Source: Leisingera aquimarina DSM 24565 (GTDB taxonomy: Bacteria > Pseudomonadota > Alphaproteobacteria > Rhodobacterales > Rhodobacteraceae). Taken from it: DNA of 64,000 bases. The notes under the pieces were generated by a model. It did not search any database and was not told the origin of the DNA. It was given only the letters and a program-made list of their open reading frames with translations. Of this stretch, positions 29,623 through 36,144 are shown piece by piece. The position numbers and the translations under genes are program-made. Positions within the stretch are counted from its first letter, which is position 1. Each line of letters opens with the position of its first letter. The stretch spans positions 2,278,009 through 2,342,008 of the forward strand of contig NZ_KI421504.1 of NCBI RefSeq assembly GCF_000473165.1, read 5' to 3'.

Positions 29623-30105
29623 TCAGCGGATGTGCAGCACCTCCTCCAGAACTTCAGGGGCCAGCGGTGTGCCATCCGCGGTGGCGGCGTGCTGCTGGAA
29701 CACCTTGAAGCCCGGCGGAACCGTGGCGCCGCGCACTGCGTCGTCCAGAAAGATGAACTTGCTGTTGTCCGGTGTGAATTCGAACCAGCCGGGGTCATCG
29801 AAAGTGCCCGCATAGACCCCCAGCCGGTCCGGCCAGCGTTCGAATGTCAGATGGGTCTTTGTGCCGCAGTTTGCGCAGAAATGCACGTTCACCTCCTTGC
29901 CGCTGCCGCCGGAGAGGTGAGCGTAGCGGGCTGGAGACCCTTCGGTGATCTGAAAACGGGTGATGTCGAAAATCGGTTCCACCATTCCCAGCGCACCCGT
30001 GGCCCGCTGGCAGAACCGGCAAAAGCAGGCAGTGACCCACAAGGGGTCGCTGGTTACCTGGTAACGCAAGGCGCCGCACAGGCAGCCGCCGTCGTGAATG
30101 GTCAT
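29623..30105 (-). CDS. GFA family (glutathione-dependent formaldehyde-activating-like) protein
   Basis: A 160-residue zinc protein. The GFA pattern is complete: GGCLCGALRYQV, ACFCRFCQRATGA, and HFCANCGTKTHL supply the cysteines for two zinc sites. Members are named after Gfa, but most have no proven formaldehyde role. Start at 30105 with a G-rich SD upstream. It sits between hisB and hisH on the same strand and may ride on the his transcript. Confidence 0.88.
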   Translation of the reverse strand: MTIHDGGCLCGALRYQVTSDPLWVTACFCRFCQRATGALGMVEPIFDITRFQITEGSPARYAHLSGGSGKEVNVHFCANCGTKTHLTFERWPDRLGVYAGTFDDPGWFEFTPDNSKFIFLDDAVRGATVPPGFKVFQQHAATADGTPLAPEVLEEVLHIR

Positions 30106-30156
30106 TGAATAGCCCCCCTGCAAAACAACTGCAGGGAGCATATCACGGATCGGCTG

Positions 30157-30744
30157 TTACAGCGCACCCTTGGTGGAGGGAATCGCATCGGCTTTGCGCG
30201 GGTCGGTTTCCACCGCCAGCCGCAGCGCGCGGGCCACGGCTTTGAAGGCCGCCTCCGCAATGTGGTGGCTGTTGAACCCGTGCAGCTGGTCGATGTGCAG
30301 GGTGATGCCGCCATGGGTGCTGAGCGCTTGGAAAAACTCGCGCACCAGCTCGGTGTCAAACGCGCCGATCTTCTGGGTCGGAAGTTCCACGTTCCAGATC
30401 AGGAAGGGGCGCGCCGAGAGGTCCAGCGCGCAGCGCACCTGCGCGTCATCCATCGGCAGGTGGCACTCGCCATAGCGGCGGATACCTTTTTTGTCCCCCA
30501 GCGCCTGCACCAGCGCCTGACCCAGCGCAATGCCGGTGTCCTCCACTGTGTGGTGGTCGTCGATGTGATAATCGCCCTTGGCGCGGATGGTCATGTCGAT
30601 CAGCGAATGGCGCGCCAACTGATCCAGCATGTGGTCGAAAAAGCCAACCCCGGTCCGGTTGTCATAAACCCCGGTGCCGTCGAGGTTGATCTCGACCGAG
30701 ATATCGGTTTCCGCGGTCTGGCGGGTCACTGTGGCGGTACGCAT
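30157..30744 (-). CDS. hisB: imidazoleglycerol-phosphate dehydratase HisB
   Basis: HisB dehydrates IGP to imidazole acetol phosphate. The 195-residue protein is the stand-alone dehydratase with no histidinol-phosphatase domain. It carries both duplicated metal motifs, [13 protein letters not shown] ... DDHHTVED and HGGITLHID ... [12 protein letters not shown]. The start at 30744 ([17 protein letters not shown]) is set by homology. First of the his genes in this stretch. Confidence 0.96.
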   Translation of the reverse strand: MRTATVTRQTAETDISVEINLDGTGVYDNRTGVGFFDHMLDQLARHSLIDMTIRAKGDYHIDDHHTVEDTGIALGQALVQALGDKKGIRRYGECHLPMDDAQVRCALDLSARPFLIWNVELPTQKIGAFDTELVREFFQALSTHGGITLHIDQLHGFNSHHIAEAAFKAVARALRLAVETDPRKADAIPSTKGAL

Positions 30745-30919
30745 CTGCGGGCTGTCCTTCGTCAAGCTGCAGGGGCGCTTATAGGGCGGGCAGGGGGCGT
30801 GGCTCAAGTGCGGCATTGTGCATGGGGGCCAATCTGTTGCAGCAATCCCGGTCTCTTGCGCCAGCACCGCCGCCGTGCGAGCTTGGGCGCAAATTCCTGA
30901 CCTTCCAAAAGGGGCACCC

Positions 30920-31159
30920 ATGTCCACCTGCGTTTTTGTCCAAATCCGCTGCAAGCCCGGCACCACCTACAAGGTGGCCGAGGAAATCGCGCTGCGCGAA
31001 ATCCACTCCGAACTCTACTCCACCAGCGGCAATTTCGACCTCATGATGAAGCTCTACATCCCCACCGGAGAGGATGTGGGCAAATACATCAATGACCAGC
31101 TGCTGCAGATCGAAGGGATCGAGCGGTCGCTGACGACAATGACCTACAAGGTGTTCTGA
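30920..31159 (+). CDS. stand-alone Lrp/AsnC ligand-binding (RAM) domain protein
   Basis: A 79-residue protein consisting only of the AsnC ligand-binding domain: [41 protein letters not shown] ... [16 protein letters not shown]. There is no DNA-binding HTH. Such SraA/stand-alone RAM proteins oligomerise and may bind amino acids or modulate full-length Lrp proteins. It starts at 30920; the longer frame upstream overlaps the hisB promoter region. It ends at a strong shared terminator with the convergent aminotransferase gene. Confidence 0.85.
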   Translation: MSTCVFVQIRCKPGTTYKVAEEIALREIHSELYSTSGNFDLMMKLYIPTGEDVGKYINDQLLQIEGIERSLTTMTYKVF

Positions 31160-31166
31160 AACAGAA

Positions 31167-31193
31167 AACGCCCCGCAAACCGGGGCGTTCTTT
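31167..31193. terminator. bidirectional terminator
   Basis: AACGCCCCG (31167-31175) pairs with CGGGGCGTT (31181-31189). T-rich ends follow on both strands (TTCTTTG on plus, TTTTC on minus), so it can serve both convergent genes. Confidence 0.88.
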
Positions 31194-31210
31194 GATTGGT
31201 TCAGGGCGGA

Positions 31211-32563
31211 TCAGGCCGCAAGCAGCCCTTTGTCCTTCAGCTCCTCAAAGGCGCTGTCGATGGCAACTTTCATCCGCGCCAGCATGTCATCAACCTCATC
31301 CTTGGTAATGATGATCGGCGGGCACAGCGCCACCGCATTGCCTGCCACCGCCCGCAAGATCAGCCCGTTTGCCTCGCAGGCCCTCTGCGCCGCCGCCCCT
31401 GCGGCGCCCTTGTCAAAGCTAGCGCCGGTGGTCTTGTTCGACACCAGCTCCAGCGCCGCAATCAGCCCCTTGCCGCGCACTTCGCCAACCAGCGGATGAT
31501 CGGTGAAGATCCCGCGCAGCTGCGCCTGCATATAGGCCCCGACATCCGCAGCGTGCTCAAACAGGTTGTCGCGCTCATAGATCTCCAGCGTTTTCAGTGC
31601 TGCCGCACAGGCCGCCGGGTGGCCAGAGTAGGTGTAGCCGTGGCCGAACACGCCGACCTCGTTAGTCTGGTCGATCATTGCCTCATACATCCAGCCGGGA
31701 ATCACCGAGGCTGAAATCGGGAAATAGGCCGAGCTCAGCTGCTTGGCAAAGGTCATCAGGTCCGGTTTGATACCCATCGTAGTGCAGCCGAAATCCGCAC
31801 CAGTGCGCCCGAAGCCCGTGATGACCTCATCCGCCCAGACCAGAATGCCATGTTTGCGTAGCAGCGCCTGCAGCTTCTCGTAGTATCCTTCCGGGGGCAC
31901 GATCACGCCCGACGCGCCGGTGATTGGCTCCACGATCATCGCCGCGATGGTGTCGGGGTCTTCCGCCAGGATCTGCTGCTCCAGGTTGCCGATGATGCGG
32001 TCGACGAACTGCGCCTCGGTCTCGTTGCCCTGACGGCCGGTGTAGTAATGCGGCGCGTCCGAGCGCAGGATCGACAGCGCCTCCAGCGGCGCGTCGAAAT
32101 GCGCCAGATTCGCGGGCAGGGAGGTCAGCGACCCCGCCGCCACAGTCACGCCGTGGTAGCCGCGTTCGCGGGTGATGATCTTGCGCTTTTCCGGCTTGCC
32201 GATAGCGTTGAAGTAATACCGCAGCATCTTCACGTGGGTGTCATTGGCGTCCGAACCGGAGTTGCCAAAGAAGATATAGGCATCCTCCACCGGGACCATC
32301 GCCTTCAGCTTTTCCGCCAATTCCATAATCGGCGCGTGGGTCTTGCCGCCGAAGGTGTGCGAGAACGGCAGCTTGTGCAGCTGCTCGGTGATCGCATCCA
32401 TCACTTCGGTGTTGCTGTAACCCAGCGAGGTGCACCACAGGCCCGCCAGCCCTTCGATATATTTGTTGCCGTCCGAGTCGTAGACATAAATACCTTCGCC
32501 GCGGTCCAGGCACAGCTGCTCGGTCGCGGTGAAATTGGTGGTGGGATAGATGACAGGGGCCAT
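31211..32563 (-). CDS. class III (omega) aminotransferase
   Basis: A 450-residue PLP enzyme of the class III group: FFGNSGSDANDTHVKMLRYY, RERGYHGVTVAAGSLTS, the PLP-ring Asp in VWADEVITGFGRTG, and the Schiff-base lysine in LMTFAKQLSSAYFPIS. The sequence resembles omega-amino acid:pyruvate or putrescine/taurine-type transaminases rather than ornithine or GABA enzymes, but the donor cannot be told. Start at 32563 with AAGGAG upstream. No transporter or dehydrogenase partner is adjacent. Confidence 0.88.
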   Translation of the reverse strand: MAPVIYPTTNFTATEQLCLDRGEGIYVYDSDGNKYIEGLAGLWCTSLGYSNTEVMDAITEQLHKLPFSHTFGGKTHAPIMELAEKLKAMVPVEDAYIFFGNSGSDANDTHVKMLRYYFNAIGKPEKRKIITRERGYHGVTVAAGSLTSLPANLAHFDAPLEALSILRSDAPHYYTGRQGNETEAQFVDRIIGNLEQQILAEDPDTIAAMIVEPITGASGVIVPPEGYYEKLQALLRKHGILVWADEVITGFGRTGADFGCTTMGIKPDLMTFAKQLSSAYFPISASVIPGWMYEAMIDQTNEVGVFGHGYTYSGHPAACAAALKTLEIYERDNLFEHAADVGAYMQAQLRGIFTDHPLVGEVRGKGLIAALELVSNKTTGASFDKGAAGAAAQRACEANGLILRAVAGNAVALCPPIIITKDEVDDMLARMKVAIDSAFEELKDKGLLAA

Positions 32564-32688
32564 GGCCAAACTCCTTGCGCGAAACACCCATGAACGTCCC
32601 ATGGGGCCTATTGCCGATAGAATTGGCGCGTTTCACGAGTCGCGTCAAAGGAATTTGATCAAATTAAAGCCGCAATTGGCAGAAAAGC

Positions 32689-32717
32689 GAAAGGCCGCCC
32701 CGAGGGACGGCCTTTTC
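32689..32717 (-). terminator. terminator of tRNA-Gly copy 1
   Basis: AAGGCCG (complement of 32708-32714) pairs with CGGCCTT (complement of 32691-32697) and is followed by TCGC on the minus strand. The same hairpin follows copies 2 and 3. Confidence 0.75.
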
Positions 32718-32727
32718 GGTTTTCGAA

Positions 32728-32802
32728 TGGAGCGGGCGAGGCGATTCGAACGCCCGACCCTAACCTTGGCAAGGTTATGCTCTACCCCTGAGCTACGCCC
32801 GC
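32728..32802 (-). tRNA. tRNA-Gly (GCC), copy 1
   Basis: 75 bases on the minus strand. Acceptor GCGGGCG/CGCCCGC, D-arm with CTCAGGGGTAGAG, anticodon loop TTGCCAA (GCC), T-arm with GTTCGAATC, encoded CCA (complement of 32728-32730). Identical in the body to copies 2 and 3. Confidence 0.97.
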
Positions 32803-32822
32803 GCTGCCATTCGGTGAAGCGG

Positions 32823-32851
32823 TATTTAGGGTTTTCCGAATTGACCCGCAA
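32823..32851 (-). promoter_or_regulatory. promoter of tRNA-Gly copy 1
   Basis: TTGCGG (complement of 32846-32851), 17-base spacer, TAAATA (complement of 32823-32828), ~20 bases before the tRNA. The preceding CTC and the GCAAGAGGAAA context are conserved at the other two copies. Confidence 0.75.
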
Positions 32852-32908
32852 GAGGAAAATGACCGGGGAGGGAAGAAAGTACGCCGCATTCGGTTGGGGC
32901 AGAAACGC

Positions 32909-32937
32909 GAAAGGCCGCCCCGAGGGACGGCCTTTTC
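32909..32937 (-). terminator. terminator of tRNA-Gly copy 2
   Basis: Same AAGGCCG/CGGCCTT hairpin as copy 1, directly after the second tRNA on the minus strand. Confidence 0.75.
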
Positions 32938-32947
32938 GGCTTTCGAA

Positions 32948-33022
32948 TGGAGCGGGCGAGGCGATTCGAACGCCCGACCCTAACCTTGGCAAGGTTATGC
33001 TCTACCCCTGAGCTACGCCCGC
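32948..33022 (-). tRNA. tRNA-Gly (GCC), copy 2
   Basis: 75 bases on the minus strand, anticodon GCC in TTGCCAA, encoded CCA. It lies 145 bases upstream of copy 1 and forms the left border of the vsr-NaeI-methyltransferase block. Confidence 0.97.
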
Positions 33023-33042
33023 GCTGCCATTCGGTGAGGCGG

Positions 33043-33071
33043 TGTTTAGGGCTTTCCCAAAAGGGCCGCAA
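33043..33071 (-). promoter_or_regulatory. promoter of tRNA-Gly copy 2
   Basis: TTGCGG (complement of 33066-33071), 17-base spacer, TAAACA (complement of 33043-33048). Same layout as copy 1. Confidence 0.75.
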
Positions 33072-33112
33072 GAGGAAATTTTGAAAACCGCGCAAGTCTC
33101 TGTGGATAAGCG

Positions 33113-33526
33113 CTAATCTTCGCTTTCCAGGAAGCTTCGCAGGCGGATCTGCAAGGCTTCGCCGTCCTGGATCTCGCATTCCCAGACGGTCAGCACCTGC
33201 CAGCCGGCCGTTTGCAGCGCGGCCAGATGTTCGGCATCGCGCTGCTTGTTGCGCATCAGTTTGGGTTCCCAATAGTCGCGGCGCGTTCCGGGGATGCGCC
33301 CATCCCGGCAACTGTGCAAATGCCAGAAACAGCCATGCACAAAGATCACCTTGCGGCGCGGGCCGAACACCAGATCGGGTTTGCCGGGCAGGTCCTTGCG
33401 GTGCAGGCGGTAGCGAAAGCCAAGCCCGTGCACCATCCGGCGCACCAGCATCTCCGGCTTGGTATGCTTGGCGCGGATCTTCGCCATATTGGCGCTGCGT
33501 TTTTCCGGTGTCAGGCTGTCGGCCAT
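33113..33526 (-). CDS. vsr: very short patch repair endonuclease Vsr
   Basis: Vsr nicks next to T:G mismatches created when 5-methylcytosine deaminates, so repair restores C:G. The 137-residue protein keeps the E. coli numbering of key residues: E25, catalytic D51 in GKPDLVF, and H64/H69 in VHGCFWH. Its partner is the C5 methyltransferase encoded upstream in the same direction. Its start overlaps the end of the restriction gene by 16 bases, showing one transcription unit. It ends just before the tRNA-Gly copy 2 promoter. Confidence 0.95.
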   Translation of the reverse strand: MADSLTPEKRSANMAKIRAKHTKPEMLVRRMVHGLGFRYRLHRKDLPGKPDLVFGPRRKVIFVHGCFWHLHSCRDGRIPGTRRDYWEPKLMRNKQRDAEHLAALQTAGWQVLTVWECEIQDGEALQIRLRSFLESED

Positions 33527-34413
33527 TCCACGTGATGCCTGGATTGTTCCACCATGCGGGCATGGTAGCTGCTTTCAATCCGGCAGGAAACAAAAGCACT
33601 GGCCGGGCAGGGCGGCAGCTCCAGCGCCTTGATCAGCTGGGCATCCTTCTGGCCTTCCAGCAGCACGATCTGCTCGCGGGCTAGAATATCGCGGGTCCCG
33701 GTTCCGCCATCCGCCCGGATCCGCCGCATGAAGTCCTTCTGCTGCGCCACCGCCTCAACCACGTCGCGGGGGATGGGGCGGCCCCGGATCTGCCGGAACA
33801 GCTGCGCCATCCGCTCATTTCCCGTTCTGCCGGCAAAGATCCTGTCCACCGCGGTCTCCTCTGCAGTGCGCCAGAAGTTGGCCGGGTAGGGCTGGTCCTT
33901 CAGCAGCCACAGGATATGGCGGAACCCCTCGGCAGAAATACTGCGCTTGGCGTCCTTGTTCTGGCCGGCTGTCAGGTAGTCACGCCGGGCAATGACCAGC
34001 CCCAGATAGCAGCGCGCCCGCACCTCATCCGCCGCCACCAGCAGGCAGGCGCAGTCCAGCGCCTCGGTGGGGATCATCCAGTTCGTGCCCATGGTGTGCT
34101 TGATGTCCACGTCCCGGCCCAGGATCTCGGTATCCAGCCGCCCCTTGCGCAAGCGCAGCAGCGCCCGCAGCTCAATCTCGACCCGCGTTCCGATATAGGT
34201 CTTTTCGGTCTTCTCCAGCTCTTCATAGGCGCGCCGCCCGGTCTTGGGCGTCATGATCACGTCGTCGATGCATTGCCGCAGCATCTGCGGCACGTCGTGT
34301 TCCAACGCCAAGGCGCCGCCTGCACGCGTCGTGATCTCCTCCGCCAGTTCGCAAAGGACTGTGAAATCCGGGTGGCCGGGCAGAATAAGACTGTTGGGAA
34401 GTTTCTGTTTCAT
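33511..34413 (-). CDS. type II restriction endonuclease, NaeI family
   Basis: A 300-residue protein with the NaeI-type endonuclease core: GTRVEIELRALL, then GRLDTEILGRDVDIKHTMGTNWMIP. D94, D103 and K105 have the 9- and 2-residue spacing of the NaeI active site (D86/D95/K97 by my recollection). The C-terminal half (GRPIPRDVVEAVAQQKDFMRRIRAD) fits the NaeI CAP-like effector DNA domain. NaeI cuts GCC/GGC and needs two sites. Recognition of GCCGGC is inferred, not shown. It lies 45 bases after the methyltransferase and overlaps vsr. Confidence 0.87.
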   Translation of the reverse strand: MKQKLPNSLILPGHPDFTVLCELAEEITTRAGGALALEHDVPQMLRQCIDDVIMTPKTGRRAYEELEKTEKTYIGTRVEIELRALLRLRKGRLDTEILGRDVDIKHTMGTNWMIPTEALDCACLLVAADEVRARCYLGLVIARRDYLTAGQNKDAKRSISAEGFRHILWLLKDQPYPANFWRTAEETAVDRIFAGRTGNERMAQLFRQIRGRPIPRDVVEAVAQQKDFMRRIRADGGTGTRDILAREQIVLLEGQKDAQLIKALELPPCPASAFVSCRIESSYHARMVEQSRHHVEWPTA

Positions 34414-34458
34414 ACAGCGTTCCGCGCACGACCGGACATGGCCCCTAACGTGCTGTCG

Positions 34459-35418
34459 CTACGCTCGCACTGCATGCAGTTTCGGCTTGGCAATTGCTGC
34501 TCTCAGCTCCCGCGCCACGGCCTCGGCCACCGGCGGCGGAAAGGCATTGCCGACCTGGCGGTAGGCGTTGGTCTTGGCGCCGGTGAAATGCCACGCGTCG
34601 GGGAAGCCCTGGATGCGCGCCACCATCCGCACCGTGAGGCGCGGCATGTCGTTGTGGAACGGATCTGGCGCCTCATAGGCGATGGTGCGTCCCTCAACCC
34701 CCAAGGCTGCCCAGGCCCGACGGGCGCGGGTCGGCCCCAGATCCGGCCCCCCGTGTTTCTTGGAACCGCCGACGATGGTGGGGGCAATTTCATCCGCCTT
34801 GGCGGCCCAGTCGTCCGCCCCGCGCCAGCCGCGTTCCTTCATCAGGTCGATCAGGGTTTCGCCAACTGTGCGCGGATTGTGCGGCAGCGGCTCGGGCCAG
34901 TTGAATTGGCCTGCGAATTCCTTGCGCAGGGCGACAATCGCCACCCGCGGACGCAACTGCGGCACGCCATAATCCGACGCATTCAGCAGCCGCCAGTCGG
35001 TCACATACCCCAGCTTGGACAGCTGTTTCTTCAGCTTTTCGCGGTAGTCATGAAACACCGCGTCCAGAAAGCCGCGCACGTTTTCGATCATCACCGCGCG
35101 CGGGCGGGTGGCGTCCACGATCTCGATCGCGTCATCAAACAGGTTGCGCTCGTCTTTTTCACCCAGTTGCTTGCCGGCCACGGAAAACGGCGGGCAGGGC
35201 AATCCGCCCGCCAACAGGTCGATACCTTTGTAATCGCCCGCCACGTCCTTGAATTTGCGCACGTCCTCTTCCAGCACGTTCCAAGCGGGGCGGTTGTGGC
35301 GCAGAGTGGCGCAGCAATGCTTGTCGATCTCAACCAGCGCCGTGTGGTCAAAGCCCGCCGCCTCCAGCCCCAAGGCCTGGCCGCCCGCGCCTGCGCATAG
35401 TTCTACCGATGTCAGCAT
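34459..35418 (-). CDS. DNA (cytosine-5-)-methyltransferase of the NaeI-type system
   Basis: A 319-residue C5 methyltransferase that protects host sites. Motif I is ELCAGAGGQALGLEAAGF, catalytic C75 is in GLPCPPFS, motif VI is MIENVRGF (E112), motif VIII PQLRPRVAIVAL, and motif X QVGNAFPPPVAEAVA near the end. The target recognition region lies around APTIVGGSKKHGGPDLGPTRARRAW. I start at 35418 (MLTSVELC), where the fold begins; the longer frame runs back through tRNA-Gly copy 3. First gene of the methyltransferase-NaeI-vsr unit. Confidence 0.93.
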   Translation of the reverse strand: MLTSVELCAGAGGQALGLEAAGFDHTALVEIDKHCCATLRHNRPAWNVLEEDVRKFKDVAGDYKGIDLLAGGLPCPPFSVAGKQLGEKDERNLFDDAIEIVDATRPRAVMIENVRGFLDAVFHDYREKLKKQLSKLGYVTDWRLLNASDYGVPQLRPRVAIVALRKEFAGQFNWPEPLPHNPRTVGETLIDLMKERGWRGADDWAAKADEIAPTIVGGSKKHGGPDLGPTRARRAWAALGVEGRTIAYEAPDPFHNDMPRLTVRMVARIQGFPDAWHFTGAKTNAYRQVGNAFPPPVAEAVARELRAAIAKPKLHAVRA

Positions 35419-35456
35419 TCTGCTCTGCCCGTGTGTTTGTGTTCTTGCTCTGTTCC

Positions 35457-35512
35457 TATGCGCAATGGTGATTCCGCACAAGGTTTTCCGCACCGGGGTA
35501 GAGTATGCGCAA
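35457..35512. repeat. nested direct repeats before the methyltransferase gene
   Basis: TATGCGCAA occurs at 35457-35465 and 35504-35512. Between them TTCCGCAC occurs at 35472-35479 and 35486-35493, 14 bases apart. The block lies 39-94 bases upstream of the methyltransferase start. The arrangement looks like a regulator or self-binding site, though no C protein gene is present. Confidence 0.5.
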
Positions 35513-35523
35513 ATCCCCAAAAG

Positions 35524-35553
35524 CGAAAGGCCGCCCCGAGGGACGGCCTGTTC
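35524..35553 (-). terminator. terminator of tRNA-Gly copy 3
   Basis: The same GGCCGTCCC...GGCGGCC-type hairpin as behind copies 1 and 2, followed by TTTCGC on the minus strand. Confidence 0.65.
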
Positions 35554-35562
35554 GTTTCCCGA

Positions 35563-35637
35563 TGGAGCGGGCGAGGCGATTCGAACGCCCGACCCTAACC
35601 TTGGCAAGGTTATGCTCTACCCCTGAGCTACGCCCGC
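35563..35637 (-). tRNA. tRNA-Gly (GCC), copy 3
   Basis: 75 bases on the minus strand with the same acceptor, anticodon GCC and encoded CCA as copies 1 and 2. It forms the right border of the restriction-modification block. Confidence 0.97.
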
Positions 35638-35657
35638 GCTGCCATCCGGTGAGCCGT

Positions 35658-35686
35658 GAGATAGGGTGTGGCTGTACGCGCTGCAA
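35658..35686 (-). promoter_or_regulatory. promoter of tRNA-Gly copy 3
   Basis: TTGCAG (complement of 35681-35686), 17-base spacer, TATCTC (complement of 35658-35663). The -10 has diverged from the TAAATA/TAAACA of copies 1 and 2. Confidence 0.65.
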
Positions 35687-35793
35687 GAGGAAAATCGGCG
35701 GCAGAAGAAAAAATCTGCGCCCACAGCGACGGAAGAGGCCGGGGCGTGCGTTTCATTTGCAAACAAGCGGATTTTCGAAGGGAGATACAGGCC

Positions 35794-35979
35794 ATGCTTT
35801 GGAAAGACTATCTGCGGATCGGCAGCTTGAGCGCAGCAATTGTCCTGGGAGTGGTTCTGCAGGGGGCACAGCATTCCAGAGCGCCTGAGGCGGAAGGCTG
35901 GGCCGGTCAGATCGAAGAGATCAAGCCGGCGCCGGTTGACACTGTGACGCTGCCGCCAACCGCAAAGTTCCGCACCTGA
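35794..35979 (+). CDS. small hypothetical membrane-anchored protein
   Basis: A 61-residue product beginning MLWKDYLRIGSLSAAIVLGVVLQGAQ: one hydrophobic helix followed by a short polar, proline-rich tail (EIKPAPVDTVTLPPTAKF). It has a good Shine-Dalgarno (GGGAG, ~10 bases upstream), which supports it as a real gene. No family recognised. It stands alone between tRNA-Gly copy 3 and a set of overlapping hairpins before the convergent pyc gene. Confidence 0.6.
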   Translation: MLWKDYLRIGSLSAAIVLGVVLQGAQHSRAPEAEGWAGQIEEIKPAPVDTVTLPPTAKFRT

Positions 35980-35994
35980 TCAGGAGGCATGGCG

Positions 35995-36061
35995 TTTTCC
36001 GGCGCGGAAAACGGCCCGGAAAACACGTATTTTCCGCGCCGGAATTCTTGCAGAATTCCGG
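35995..36061. repeat. overlapping, mutually exclusive inverted repeats
   Basis: Three hairpins compete. TTTTCC (35995-36000) pairs with GGAAAA (36006-36011). The 13-base arm CCGGCGCGGAAAA (35999-36011) pairs perfectly with 36030-36042. CCGGAATTC (36039-36047) pairs with GAATTCCGG (36053-36061). Neighbouring helices share bases, so only some can form together. No T-tract follows. Confidence 0.6.
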
Positions 36062-36086
36062 TTCCGCCAGCCAATGAAAGACACTG

Positions 36087-36119
36087 AAAAGGGCGCCTCG
36101 CCGGCTGACGGGGCGCCCC
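36087..36119 (-). terminator. pyc terminator
   Basis: On the minus strand GGGCGCC (complement of 36112-36118) pairs with GGCGCCC (complement of 36091-36097) and is followed by TTTTC, 26 bases after the pyc stop. Confidence 0.85.
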
Positions 36120-36144
36120 TTCTGAATTTGACGGAATCTGCGGC

